Below, one piece after another: positions 1 through 7,109 of a DNA stretch of 8,783 nt. How positions within the stretch are numbered: the stretch's first letter is position 1; every line of letters begins with the position of its first letter. A model generated the notes under the pieces. It did not search any database. It saw only the letters and a program-made list of their open reading frames with translations, and was not told the origin of the DNA. Both the position numbers and the translations under genes were made by a program. Source of the DNA: Gemmatimonadota bacterium (GTDB taxonomy: Bacteria; Gemmatimonadota; Gemmatimonadetes; JACCXV01; JAHWKZ01); NCBI GenBank assembly GCA_019347645.1, contig JAHWKZ010000060.1, positions 1 to 8,783 of the forward strand, in the 5' to 3' direction.

Positions 1-22
1 GGCGCTTCCGAGCCGCTTCACG

Positions 23-2080
23 GTGCTCCGGGTGGTGGGCCTCCCGCTGCGGGTCCTCGGGCGCAAGCTCCACTCCCTCCTCGCCGAGAATGAGAACGCG
101 CTGTTCTTCACCGCCGTCTGCCTGGTGGGATTGCTGGGCGGACTGGCGGGAGCGGCGTTCCGATGGGCGTTCGACTGGGTCGTCCTCGGGCTCTGGCACC
201 GCCCCGGTCAGCTCGTCTTCGTGGCGCTCGAGGCGCCGTGGTTCGCCCGGCTGGTCGTGCCGGCCATGGGGGGCGCGCTCGCCGCGGCCCTGGCCGTCCT
301 GTTCGCGACCCGTCGGACCGAACGCGGCGGCTTCCCCGACATCCTCGAGGTCATCTCCCTGGGCGGCCGGATGATCCGGCTCACCCCGGCGCTGAAGCGC
401 GCAACGGCGTCGCTCATGACCCTCGCCTCCGGCGGCTCGGTCGGACGCGAGGGTCCGATGGGCCAGATCGCCGCGGCGATCGGATCGCGCGTGGGGCGCT
501 CCTTCCGTTTCAGCCAGGAGCGGATCCGGATCCTGGTGGCCGCCGGCATCGCGGCCGGCTTCGCGGCGGCGTACAACACCCCGATCGGGGCCACCCTCTT
601 CGTCCTCGAGGTGATCATCGGGTCGTTCAACATGGTGTTCTTCGGCCCCGCGGTGATCGCGGCGGCGATCTCGACGGTCGTCACCCGCTTCTTCGTGGGG
701 CCGGGTCCCATCTACCCGCCGGGCGCCGAGTTCGCGATGGCTTCGGCGTGGGAGATCCTCCCCTACCTCGTGCTGGGGTTCCTGGCGGGGCTGGGCTCGG
801 TCCTCTTCCAGCTCGTCATGGAGAAGACGTACGCCGCATGCGATCGCACCCGGCTGCCGCTGCTGGCGCGGACCCCGCTGGGCGGGCTGTTCGTGGGCGG
901 GCTGGCCGTCTTCTGGCCGTACGTCCTGGGCAACGGATACGAGGGGATCAACCTCGTGCTCGCCGGCGAGCTCGCGGTCGGCGTGGTGGCGATCCTCTTC
1001 TTCGCCAAGATGCTCGCCACCACGGTCACCCTGGCGTCGGGAGGCTCGGGCGGCGCGTTCACCTCCATCATGTTCCTGGGCGCCATGCTGGGCGGGGTCT
1101 TCGGGGTCGGCGTCCACGCCGCGTTCCCGGAGTCGACGGGACTGTCCGGCGCCTACGCCCTGGCGGGGATGAGCGGCCTGGTGGCGGGCACCACCCACGC
1201 GCCGTTCCTGGCGATCATCATGATCTTCGAGCTGACCCAGAACTACGGGATCGTGCTCCCGCTCATGCTGACGTCGGTGACCGCCTACTGGGTGGCGCGG
1301 ACGCTGAGGCGAACGTCGGTGTACACCGAGGAGCTCCGCCGCCGCGGCATGCGATGGGAAGGGACCGCCCAGGAGCGGCTCATGCGCTCGCTCCAGGTCC
1401 GCGACATCATGGTGCGGGACGTCGAGCTCTACCCCGCCGATACACCGCTCGAGCGGATCGTCGAGATCTTCCAGAACAGCCGCCGGCTCCAGGTCTACGT
1501 CGGCGACTCGGACGGGCGGCTGCTCGGGATCGTCGAGCTCCACGAGGTGAAGCGGGTTCTCAGCGAGAGCGAGGAGGAGCTTCCCCCGATGGTGATCGCC
1601 GCCGACCTGGTGACCGAGATCCCGGTGGTGACCCCGGACGACTCGCTCGTGGAGGTGAACGAGAAGCTGTGGTTCCGCGACCTGGGCCAGCTCCCGGTGG
1701 TGGACGACGACGAGGAGCGGCGCTTCCTCGGCATCGTGACGCGGCGCGACGTCCTCGGCGCGTTCGATCGGGAGGTGCTGCACAGGAACGCGCTGCTCGC
1801 CAAGGTCCGGGCCATCGAGGAGGGCGCCGGGTTCGACTACCTGGAGCTGCCGGCCGAGACGCGGCTGGTGAAGATCCCGGTGCCGCCCCGGTTGGTGGGC
1901 GAGTCGATCCGCGCGGCGCGGATCCGCCAGGAGACCGGCGTGAGCGTGGTCGCCATCGAGCGGGTCGACGCGGGGGGGCGGGAGAGTCGGTTGGCGCCGG
2001 AGCCGGAGACGGTGCTGAAGCGCGGCGACATGCTGGTGGTCCTGGGGGACGAGGCCGCGATCGAGCGACTGCGGGGGTGA
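23..2080 (+). CDS. ClC-family chloride channel/transporter with CBS pair and TrkA_C domain
   Basis: This is a polytopic inner-membrane anion channel or transporter of 685 aa from the GTG at 23. The frame is open to the left edge and there is no clear ribosome binding site, so the true start may lie upstream. The ClC core covers about residues 30-430. It has the GREGP motif (141-145) with gating Glu E143, a GGAF motif around F346, and Tyr Y408 in QNYGIVLP, matching Y445 of E. coli ClC-ec1. Two positions differ from ClC-ec1. The pore Ser of GSGIP is G102 (GGFPD), and the proton-pathway Glu E203 is V197 (LFVLEV), the residue found in true chloride channels. A CBS pair follows (about 457-513 and 523-588), normally a nucleotide-sensing module, then a TrkA_C/RCK_C-like domain (about 604-685, ending GDMLVVLGDEAAIERL). 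The family is certain. Channel rather than Cl-/H+ antiporter behaviour is inferred from V197. It converges on the ABC exporter genes. Confidence 0.95.
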   Translation: MLRVVGLPLRVLGRKLHSLLAENENALFFTAVCLVGLLGGLAGAAFRWAFDWVVLGLWHRPGQLVFVALEAPWFARLVVPAMGGALAAALAVLFATRRTERGGFPDILEVISLGGRMIRLTPALKRATASLMTLASGGSVGREGPMGQIAAAIGSRVGRSFRFSQERIRILVAAGIAAGFAAAYNTPIGATLFVLEVIIGSFNMVFFGPAVIAAAISTVVTRFFVGPGPIYPPGAEFAMASAWEILPYLVLGFLAGLGSVLFQLVMEKTYAACDRTRLPLLARTPLGGLFVGGLAVFWPYVLGNGYEGINLVLAGELAVGVVAILFFAKMLATTVTLASGGSGGAFTSIMFLGAMLGGVFGVGVHAAFPESTGLSGAYALAGMSGLVAGTTHAPFLAIIMIFELTQNYGIVLPLMLTSVTAYWVARTLRRTSVYTEELRRRGMRWEGTAQERLMRSLQVRDIMVRDVELYPADTPLERIVEIFQNSRRLQVYVGDSDGRLLGIVELHEVKRVLSESEEELPPMVIAADLVTEIPVVTPDDSLVEVNEKLWFRDLGQLPVVDDDEERRFLGIVTRRDVLGAFDREVLHRNALLAKVRAIEEGAGFDYLELPAETRLVKIPVPPRLVGESIRAARIRQETGVSVVAIERVDAGGRESRLAPEPETVLKRGDMLVVLGDEAAIERLRG

Positions 2081-2119
2081 GGAGGCCTCCGGGGGCGGCC
2101 GCGGGAGCGCTCAGCCCGC
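2081..2119. other. Short GC-rich gap between convergent genes, possible weak hairpins
   Basis: Only 30 bp separate the two convergent stop codons (2080 and 2111). The gap opens with the perfect 10-nt palindrome GGAGGCCTCC (2081-2090). A 5-bp stem, GCGGG (2101-2105) with CCCGC (2115-2119), runs into the 3' end of the permease gene. Neither is followed by a T tract, so a rho-independent terminator is not demonstrated. This could simply be GC-rich spacer. Confidence 0.25.
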
Positions 2120-3370
2120 TCGAACCCACCTCCAGAGCTGCTTCAGGCTTGGGCGTTGGCCGGTCGCCAGGATCGTGACCTTGTACACCTTGCCGCCGAT
2201 CCACAGGAACGCCAGGCAGGAGACGGCCAGGATCGCGAAGGCGGCCGCGAGCTCCCAGGCGGGCACGGGGGCGAGCGCGATCCGCGGCGGGAGGACGAGC
2301 GGCGAGGTGAAGGGAAGGAGCGACCCCGCCGTGGCGACCGGGCCGGCGGGATCGTCGATCACGGCGAACACCGCGAAGAATGCGAGCATCAGCGGAGCGG
2401 TGGCGATCATCTGGACGTTCTGCGCGTCCTGACCCGAGGTCGCCGTGGCCCCCACCGCCGCGTAGATCGAGGCATAGAGGAAGTACCCGCCCAGGAAACA
2501 GGCGAGGAAGACGGCTCCCAGCGACCACGGGATGCTCGGGATGTCCGGCAGCCCGGCCCCCAGCGCCACCGCGAGAACGTCCCCGAAGCCGATCGCGAGT
2601 GCGGCGAACGCCACCCAGATCGTCACCTGGAGGAGCCCGGCGGCGCCGATCCCGATCACCTTCCCGGCCATCAGCTGCTCCGGTCGGACGGAGCTGAGGA
2701 CGAGCTCCACGACGCGGTTCTCCTTCTCCTCGCGGACCCCCCGCAGGACGCTCATCCCGTACAGCAGGATCATCATGTAGAGCCCGAAGGTGACGACCAT
2801 CGCGACGTCCATCGACTCGCCGGCGCGTGACGGGCCGTCCGGTGCGTCGGCGCGGAGGCCGAGGGCCTCCACCTCGACCGGCCGGAGGGCCTCGGAGAGG
2901 ACGGCGGGGTCGACGCCCGAGTCGCGGAGTCGTTCGGTCTGGACGGCGGGGGTGACGGCCCGGCGGATGTCGCCCATGTCCCGGGGGCTCGCCGCGTTCC
3001 TCCCCTCGTAGACAACCTCGCCCGACCGGGCGGCGTCGGCGCCGATCCAGAGGTATCCGTCGATCGTCTCGGCCGCGACCCGGCCGCGGAGGGCGGCCCG
3101 GACGGAGTCGGCTCGGGCGGGTGGCGGGATCACGAGGTCCACCCGGTACCGGTCGTCGGCGCCCAGCGTGGCGGCGACCCGGGCGCCGAGACCCGTACCG
3201 TCGGCGTCGACCACGACGACCTGGCGGTTCCCGCCGACCTTCATGAAGACGAGAGGGAGCACGAACACGAGCGCGATCAGGACCGGTCCGACCAGGGTCC
3301 CGAGCAGGTACGTCCGCGTGCGAACCGACGCCCGGAACTCGCGGCGAACGAGGGCGAAGGTCTCAGGCAA
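2111..3370 (-). CDS. ABC-2 type transporter permease, NatB/YhaP-like
   Basis: This is the membrane subunit of an ABC-2 exporter, 419 aa, and partner of the ATPase encoded just upstream. One TM helix near the N-terminus (about 22-42) is followed by a large extracytoplasmic domain (about 43-188). About five or six more helices follow between 189 and 391. The NatB-family cytoplasmic motif EEKENRVVE (214-222) and the GATATSGQDAQN segment (307-318) are both present, as expected for ABC2_membrane_3 proteins. The start was chosen at the TTG at 3370. The frame is open upstream to 3706, but that stretch lies inside the ATPase gene. GGAGG sits 9 nt before the TTG, and the TTG overlaps the ATPase stop by 8 nt, suggesting translational coupling. 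B. subtilis NatB works in Na+ efflux, but the substrate here cannot be told from sequence. Confidence 0.92.
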   Translation of the reverse strand: MPETFALVRREFRASVRTRTYLLGTLVGPVLIALVFVLPLVFMKVGGNRQVVVVDADGTGLGARVAATLGADDRYRVDLVIPPPARADSVRAALRGRVAAETIDGYLWIGADAARSGEVVYEGRNAASPRDMGDIRRAVTPAVQTERLRDSGVDPAVLSEALRPVEVEALGLRADAPDGPSRAGESMDVAMVVTFGLYMMILLYGMSVLRGVREEKENRVVELVLSSVRPEQLMAGKVIGIGAAGLLQVTIWVAFAALAIGFGDVLAVALGAGLPDIPSIPWSLGAVFLACFLGGYFLYASIYAAVGATATSGQDAQNVQMIATAPLMLAFFAVFAVIDDPAGPVATAGSLLPFTSPLVLPPRIALAPVPAWELAAAFAILAVSCLAFLWIGGKVYKVTILATGQRPSLKQLWRWVRAG

Positions 3371-4310
3371 CGGTGGGCGCCTCCATCTCGACGGGTGGCC
3401 TCCCGACGCGTTCGAGGAAGACCTGGTGGAGCGTGGGCTCCATGACCTCGAAGCGGCGCACGTCGACCCCGCGCTCCACGAGGTGGCGGAGGAGCGCCTG
3501 CGGGGCGGCCCCGTCGACCAGCCGAATCTCGAACGCGGCGCCGTCGTGGGTGACGCCGCCGACGCCGGGAGCCTCCCGGACCGCCGCCTCGGCGACGGCG
3601 GACCACGTCTCGAGCCCGAGAGCGACGTATCGCTCTCCGTGCTCGCGCTTGACCTCGCCGACCGATCCGTGGGCGACCGCCCGCCCGCGGGCGAGGATGC
3701 AGACATGGTCGCAGAGCCGCTCGGCGTGCTCGATGATGTGGGTCGAGAACAGGATCGTCCGGCCCTCGCGCCGGAGGTCCGCCACGATGTCGCGCAGCGC
3801 CTGCTGGTTGATCGGGTCCAGGCCGCTGAACGGCTCGTCGAGGATCACGAGCTCCGGATCGTGGACCACCGCGGCGATGAACTGGAGCTTCTGCTGCATC
3901 CCCTTGGAGAGGCTCTCGACCGTGTCGCCGGCGCGGTCGGCGAGGCCGACCCGCTCGAGCCATCGCTCGACGCGGCCCCGCCCCTCCTTCGGAGGAATCC
4001 GCTTCAGCTCGGCCAGGAAGACGAGGATGTCGCGGACCGTCATCTTCGGGTAGAGTCCGCGCTCCTCGGGAAGGTAGCCCACGCGGTCGAGCGAGCCGGG
4101 TCCGGGCGGCCGGCCGAAGATCCGCACCTGGCCGGCGTCGGGCTCCTGGATGCGGAGGATCATCCGGATTGTGGTCGTCTTCCCGCTGCCGTTGGGTCCC
4201 AGGAGGGCGAACGTCGCGCTGGAGGGGATGGCGAGGTCGAGCCCCTCGACCGCGACGGTGGAGCCGTACGTCTTCCTCGCTCCGCGGAGCTCGACGACGG
4301 GATCGGCCAC
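3363..4310 (-). CDS. ABC transporter ATP-binding protein, NatA/YhaQ-like
   Basis: This is the cytoplasmic ATPase that drives the ABC-2 exporter with the downstream permease; 315 aa from the GTG at 4310. Visible motifs are Walker A GPNGSGKT (38-45), signature LSKGM (134-138), Walker B ILDEP with D158 and catalytic E159, and switch His H191. The Q-loop region reads YLPEERGLYP (79-88), without the usual Gln. This wording is typical of YhaQ/NatA-type ATPases. The last 100 or so residues, including MEPTLHQVFLERVG, match the C-terminal DUF4162-type extension of that subfamily. The reading frame continues upstream to 4718, but the first residues that fit an ABC domain follow the GTG, which lies 14 nt after the stop of the preceding gene. 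No good Shine-Dalgarno precedes the GTG. The ABC assignment is certain; an ion or drug substrate is unknown. Confidence 0.93.
   Translation of the reverse strand: MADPVVELRGARKTYGSTVAVEGLDLAIPSSATFALLGPNGSGKTTTIRMILRIQEPDAGQVRIFGRPPGPGSLDRVGYLPEERGLYPKMTVRDILVFLAELKRIPPKEGRGRVERWLERVGLADRAGDTVESLSKGMQQKLQFIAAVVHDPELVILDEPFSGLDPINQQALRDIVADLRREGRTILFSTHIIEHAERLCDHVCILARGRAVAHGSVGEVKREHGERYVALGLETWSAVAEAAVREAPGVGGVTHDGAAFEIRLVDGAAPQALLRHLVERGVDVRRFEVMEPTLHQVFLERVGRPPVEMEAPTVA
3380..3384 (-). promoter_or_regulatory. Ribosome binding site that decides the TTG start of the permease
   Basis: On the minus strand GGAGG lies 9 nt before the TTG at 3370-3368, inside the last codons of the ATPase gene. 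It supports the non-ATG start over any longer upstream version of the permease. Confidence 0.65.
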
Positions 4311-4324
4311 GAGGCGCCGGGGTA

Positions 4325-4648
4325 TCAGCCGCGCTTGGGGGGGAGGGTCGAGGCCACCGACCAGCCCGCCCTCTCGAGTGGAGGGCGGAGCGTCTCGACG
4401 ACCTCGGCGAGGGGCTCGTCGAAGAAGAGGTTGATCTGCGGGCGGGGGCGGTAGCCGCCGTGGACGCCGTCCTCCGCGGCGTCCAGGAACGGGGGCCGCC
4501 GGGGGACGACCAGCCCCTCCTCGAGGAGGAGATTCACCAGATCGGCGTCCTCGGTGTGGAGGCAGACCTGCCCGTGCCAGGGCATCTCGTAGAGGACGCC
4601 CACCTCGACATCCTCGTGGAGGATCGCGTGTCGGGAGTTTTCGGACAT
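4325..4648 (-). CDS. Hypothetical protein, 107 aa, first gene of the exporter unit
   Basis: I do not recognise the family. The protein begins MSENSRHAILHED and has no signal peptide or transmembrane helix. It has a single Cys (VCLHTED) and is acidic in its N-terminal half, ending basic (PPKRG). Alternating hydrophobic stretches (VEVGVLYEM, INLFFDEPLAEVVETL) look like a small folded alpha/beta cytoplasmic domain. The start is the only ATG in this part of the frame; a weak GGAAG lies 3 nt before it. The stop is 14 nt before the GTG of the ABC ATPase on the same strand, so co-transcription is likely. It is divergent from the ccm operon. Its coding status rests on codon pattern, sensible protein composition and operon position. 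A role with the exporter is possible but unsupported. Confidence 0.7.
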   Translation of the reverse strand: MSENSRHAILHEDVEVGVLYEMPWHGQVCLHTEDADLVNLLLEEGLVVPRRPPFLDAAEDGVHGGYRPRPQINLFFDEPLAEVVETLRPPLERAGWSVASTLPPKRG

Positions 4649-4711
4649 GGGCTTCCGGAAAGGGTACAGGATGATTTTCGGGCAAACTAGCCTTTGCGGG
4701 AAAGCCCTGCC
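4649..4711. promoter_or_regulatory. Divergent intergenic region, probable promoters for both flanking operons
   Basis: This is the only gap in the window between genes that point away from each other, so transcription of both the exporter unit and the ccm operon probably starts here. It is noticeably less GC-rich (for example GATTTTCGGGCAAACTAG) than the coding sequence around it. I could not assign a -35/-10 pair with normal spacing on either strand. A small hairpin is possible at 4695-4709 (GCGGG/CCCTGC arms with a G-T pair, AAAG loop). If the ccmG-like gene starts at the TTG at 4694, the gap is 45 bp. If it starts at 4733, the gap is 84 bp. Confidence 0.4.
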
Positions 4712-5347
4712 ATGGCAAGATTCAGTCGGGACATGAAGCGGCTCGTCTTCCTCCTGGCGCTCGCCGCGGTGGTCGCGACGTTCGTGTACGCGCTCACCCG
4801 CGAGCAGACCCTGGCCTCTCCGCTGGTCGGCCATCCCGCGCCGGCCTGGTCGATCCCCCTCTACGCGGCGGACTCGACCCTGTCGCTCCAGGAGCTCCGG
4901 GGCCGGCCGGTCGTCATGAACTTCTGGGCCTCGTGGTGCCTCTCGTGTCGGGACGAGGCGCGGGTCCTGGAATCGGGCTGGCGGCGGTACGGGCCGGGCG
5001 TGGCGTTCGTCGGCGTGGCTGTCGCCGACGAGGCGGCTCCCGCGCGGGCGTTCATCGAGCGGTACGGCAAGACGTACCACCTCGGCCCCGACCTCGACGG
5101 CTCCATGGCGTTGGACTACGGCCTCTTCGGCGTCCCGGAGACGTTCTTCATCAGCCCCGACGGCCGGATCCTGTCCAAGCACGTCGGGCCGCTGACCGAC
5201 GCCGAGCTCGAGCGCCGGATCGCCGAGCTGAAGGCGGGCGTGGTCGGCGGAGCCGGCGGGGACCCGTCCGGCATGGAGCGGCTCCCCGGAGGCGTGGGTC
5301 TCCCGGACCGGCTCGTCCCCGCCACCGACCCGGAAGGCGGGTCGTGA
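4712..5347 (+). CDS. ccmG: Membrane-anchored thioredoxin-like protein, CcmG/ResA/TlpA type
   Basis: This is a periplasm-facing thiol-disulfide oxidoreductase, expected to reduce apocytochrome c or CcmH before heme attachment. From the ATG at 4712 it has 211 aa: a basic N-terminus, one membrane anchor (RLVFLLALAAVVATFVYAL, about 10-28), and an AhpC/TSA-type thioredoxin fold. The active site is WC-LS-C (C76 and C79). The cis-Pro segment GVPETFFIS is typical of CcmG and ResA. The LS dipeptide is unlike the Pro-containing CPTC or CEPC sites of classical members. A Gly/Pro-rich tail of about 35 residues follows the fold. Alternative starts are TTG 4694 and ATG 4733. None has a strong ribosome binding site; 4712 follows GGGAAAG. 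The stop overlaps the ccmH start (GTGA), which supports the CcmG role over a general TlpA. Confidence 0.85.
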   Translation: MARFSRDMKRLVFLLALAAVVATFVYALTREQTLASPLVGHPAPAWSIPLYAADSTLSLQELRGRPVVMNFWASWCLSCRDEARVLESGWRRYGPGVAFVGVAVADEAAPARAFIERYGKTYHLGPDLDGSMALDYGLFGVPETFFISPDGRILSKHVGPLTDAELERRIAELKAGVVGGAGGDPSGMERLPGGVGLPDRLVPATDPEGGS

Positions 5348-5871
5348 AGGCGCCGGTGCTCGCCGGACTCCTGCCGCTCCTCCTGGTCGCGGCTCCGGTC
5401 GGCGCGCAGCAGCGCGGGGCCGACGACGCGGCGGCCGTGGCCGCGACCGAGCGGGCGCCGATCTCGCTGACCCCGGCGCAGGAGGAGCGCGCTCGGGAGC
5501 TCGAGGGCGCCTTGAAGTGCCCGGTCTGCCGCAGCCAGTCGATCCGCTCCTCGGACTCGTTCATGGCGAAGGACATGCGGCGGAAAATCCGCGCGATGGT
5601 CGCCGCGGGGCGGGGCGACCAGGAGATCGTCGCCTACTTCACCGCGCGCTACGGGGACTGGATCCTGCTCGCGCCCCCGAAACGAGGCTTCACCTGGATC
5701 GGCTGGTTGCTGCCTTTCGCGGTGGTGCTGGCGGGCGGTGCGGGCGTGTTCCTGGCGGCCCGCCGGTGGACCCGGGGGTCACGGGGGGAGAGCGGGGAGG
5801 TGCCGATCGGGCCGCCGCCGGAGTCCCCGTATCTGGATCGACTCGAACGAGAACTGGAGGAATCGGAATGA
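5344..5871 (+). CDS. ccmH: Cytochrome c maturation protein CcmH (CycL type)
   Basis: This is a membrane-bound thiol oxidoreductase of cytochrome c maturation that handles the CXXCH cysteines of apocytochrome c; 175 aa. A signal peptide (about 1-22, cleavage near GAQQ) is followed by the CcmH domain: LKCPVCRSQSIRSSDS with redox pair C59 and C62, then MRRKIRAMVAAGRGDQEIV and ARYGDWILLAPP. One TM helix (about 116-137) and a short charged cytoplasmic tail (ERELEESE) complete it. This is the N-terminal CcmH domain only; the CcmI-like TPR part seen in E. coli CcmH is absent. The GTG at 5344 overlaps the previous stop as GTGA and has GGAAGG 6 nt before it. The stop overlaps the ccmE start (ATGA). 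Confidence 0.93.
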   Translation: MKAPVLAGLLPLLLVAAPVGAQQRGADDAAAVAATERAPISLTPAQEERARELEGALKCPVCRSQSIRSSDSFMAKDMRRKIRAMVAAGRGDQEIVAYFTARYGDWILLAPPKRGFTWIGWLLPFAVVLAGGAGVFLAARRWTRGSRGESGEVPIGPPPESPYLDRLERELEESE

Positions 5872-6344
5872 CGTCTGGGGATCGACCCCGAGGCAAGCCC
5901 GTACGTCCGGGACGCCTGTCCGTCGGGATCCTGCTCGTCGCCACGGCGACGGGGTATCTGGTCTACAAGGCCACCGGCGACAATCTGACGTACTACCGAG
6001 AGGTGGACGAGCTGCTCGCCGCCACCGATCTCCCGGCGGGGGAGAAGATCCGCCTCTCGGGGGACGTGGTGGAGGGATCGATCGTGCGGAGCGACGCCTC
6101 CCGCGCGATCCGGTTCGAGATCACCGAGACGGGGAGCGACGGCGGGTCGCGGATCCCGGTCGCCTACGAGGGAACGGTACCGGACATCTTCAAGCCCGGC
6201 ATCCAGGTGGTCGTCGAGGGCCGGTTGGAGGAGTCCGGCACCTTCCAGGCCCATACCCTGCTCGCCAAGTGCCCCTCCAAATACCAGGCGGCGGGCGAGC
6301 TGAACGAGCCCGAGGGCGCGGCGCGGGATGGCGTCTCCCGTTAG
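5868..6344 (+). CDS. ccmE: Heme chaperone CcmE, Cys (CxxxY) variant
   Basis: This is the periplasmic membrane-anchored heme chaperone that receives heme from CcmABCD and passes it to CcmF; 158 aa. A short basic cytoplasmic end is followed by one TM helix (about 17-34) and the OB-fold domain, with IRLSGDVVEGSI (61-72) and IPVAYEGTVPDIFKPG (96-111), a close match to the family. The heme-binding motif LAKHxxxY of classical CcmE reads LAKCPSKY here, giving C135 and Y139. Cys at this position is known from 'system I*' CcmE proteins of Desulfovibrio and archaea, which bind heme through Cys. ATG 5868 overlaps the ccmH stop and is preceded by GGAGG at 7 nt. The combination with an intact CcmH is unusual. 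The family assignment is firm. Confidence 0.94.
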   Translation: MTSGDRPRGKPVRPGRLSVGILLVATATGYLVYKATGDNLTYYREVDELLAATDLPAGEKIRLSGDVVEGSIVRSDASRAIRFEITETGSDGGSRIPVAYEGTVPDIFKPGIQVVVEGRLEESGTFQAHTLLAKCPSKYQAAGELNEPEGAARDGVSR

Positions 6345-6368
6345 CTACCCGAGGGAACGACCATCTCG

Positions 6369-7109
6369 ATGAACCTCGGAGCCCGCCTCGAGATCGAGGG
6401 GCTGACCCGCTACTACGGGTCGAACCCGGCGCTGGACGACGTCTCGCTGGCCCTCGAGGCGGGGGAATTCCTGGTCGTCCTCGGGCCGAACGGCGCGGGC
6501 AAGACCACGCTGGTGAAGACGATCGCGCGGCTGGTCCGGCCGAGCGGCGGACGGATCCGGCTCGACGGCGAGGACTGGCTCTCCGCGCCGAGCGAGCGGC
6601 AGTCGCAGGTGGGGATGCTCTCCCACGCCACGTACCTGTACGACGGCCTCTCGGCGATCGAGAACCTCGTCTTCTACGGGAGGCTGTACGGGCTCGAGGA
6701 CCCGGAGTCGCGCGGCCGCGAGGCGCTGGCGGTGGTGGGGCTCGAGGGGATGGCGGACGAGCGCGCGGGGACGATGTCCCGCGGCCAGGTGCAGCGGCTG
6801 TCGATCGCCCGGGCCATCCTCCACGGTCCGCGGCTCCTCCTCCTCGACGAGCCCTACGCCGGACTCGACCCCCACGCCGCGGGTCGGTTGTCCGGGATCC
6901 TGGAGCGACTGTCGCGCGAGGGGCGGACGATCCTCCTGACGACCCACGACCTCGACCGGGCGCCGACGGCGGCGAGCCGATACCTGGTGCTGGTCGATGG
7001 TCGGGTCCGGGCGGCGGGCGCGCGCGCCGAGCTCCCCGAGTTCGAGCTCCGCACGGCCTACGAGGCCGCCGTGGCCGCGGCCGGAGAGGCCCGGTGGGTG
7101 GCGGGGTGA
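6369..7109 (+). CDS. ccmA: Heme exporter ATP-binding protein CcmA
   Basis: This is the cytoplasmic ATPase of the CcmAB complex, whose ATP hydrolysis releases holo-CcmE from CcmC/CcmD; 246 aa, somewhat longer than E. coli CcmA. Motifs are Walker A GPNGAGKT (39-46), signature MSRGQVQRLSIARAI (from 136), Walker B LLLLDEP with D160 and E161, and switch His H193. The signature has Arg in place of the usual second residue (SRGQ), common in CcmA proteins. The ATG is 24 nt after the ccmE stop, and the only purine-rich site, GAGGGA, is 12 nt upstream, so initiation may be weaker here than at the other ccm genes. Identification as CcmA rather than a generic ABC ATPase rests on the ccmE and ccmB neighbours. 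Confidence 0.92.
   Translation: MNLGARLEIEGLTRYYGSNPALDDVSLALEAGEFLVVLGPNGAGKTTLVKTIARLVRPSGGRIRLDGEDWLSAPSERQSQVGMLSHATYLYDGLSAIENLVFYGRLYGLEDPESRGREALAVVGLEGMADERAGTMSRGQVQRLSIARAILHGPRLLLLDEPYAGLDPHAAGRLSGILERLSREGRTILLTTHDLDRAPTAASRYLVLVDGRVRAAGARAELPEFELRTAYEAAVAAAGEARWVAG

Noticed and set aside
23..2080. Fluoride-specific ClC (CLC-F) identity
   Set aside because: The gating motif is the ordinary GREGP rather than the altered motif of fluoride exporters, and the CBS and TrkA_C tails are not typical of CLC-F.
163..2178. A long open frame (about 670 codons) overlapping the ClC gene in another frame
   Set aside because: Its translation is rich in Arg, Gly, Pro and Ala with no recognisable domain, as expected of out-of-frame reading in about 70% GC DNA. 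The ClC frame carries clear family motifs throughout.
3371..3706. Upstream extension of the permease reading frame to 3706
   Set aside because: This stretch lies inside the ABC ATPase gene and gives Ser/Arg-rich sequence unlike the NatB N-terminus. The TTG at 3370 has a ribosome binding site and fits the family.
2111..4310. The minus-strand ABC exporter as part of the heme/cytochrome pathway
   Set aside because: It is divergently oriented, belongs to the NatA/NatB subfamily, and the ccm operon already has its own CcmA and CcmB. Adjacency alone is not evidence.
3168..4454. Long plus-strand open frame opposite the exporter genes
   Set aside because: It is antisense to firmly identified ABC ATPase and permease genes and has the low-complexity composition of a shadow frame.
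4311..4718. Upstream extension of the ABC ATPase frame to 4718
   Set aside because: It overlaps the 107-aa gene in another frame and encodes Arg/Pro-rich sequence with no ABC homology. The ABC domain begins right after GTG 4310.
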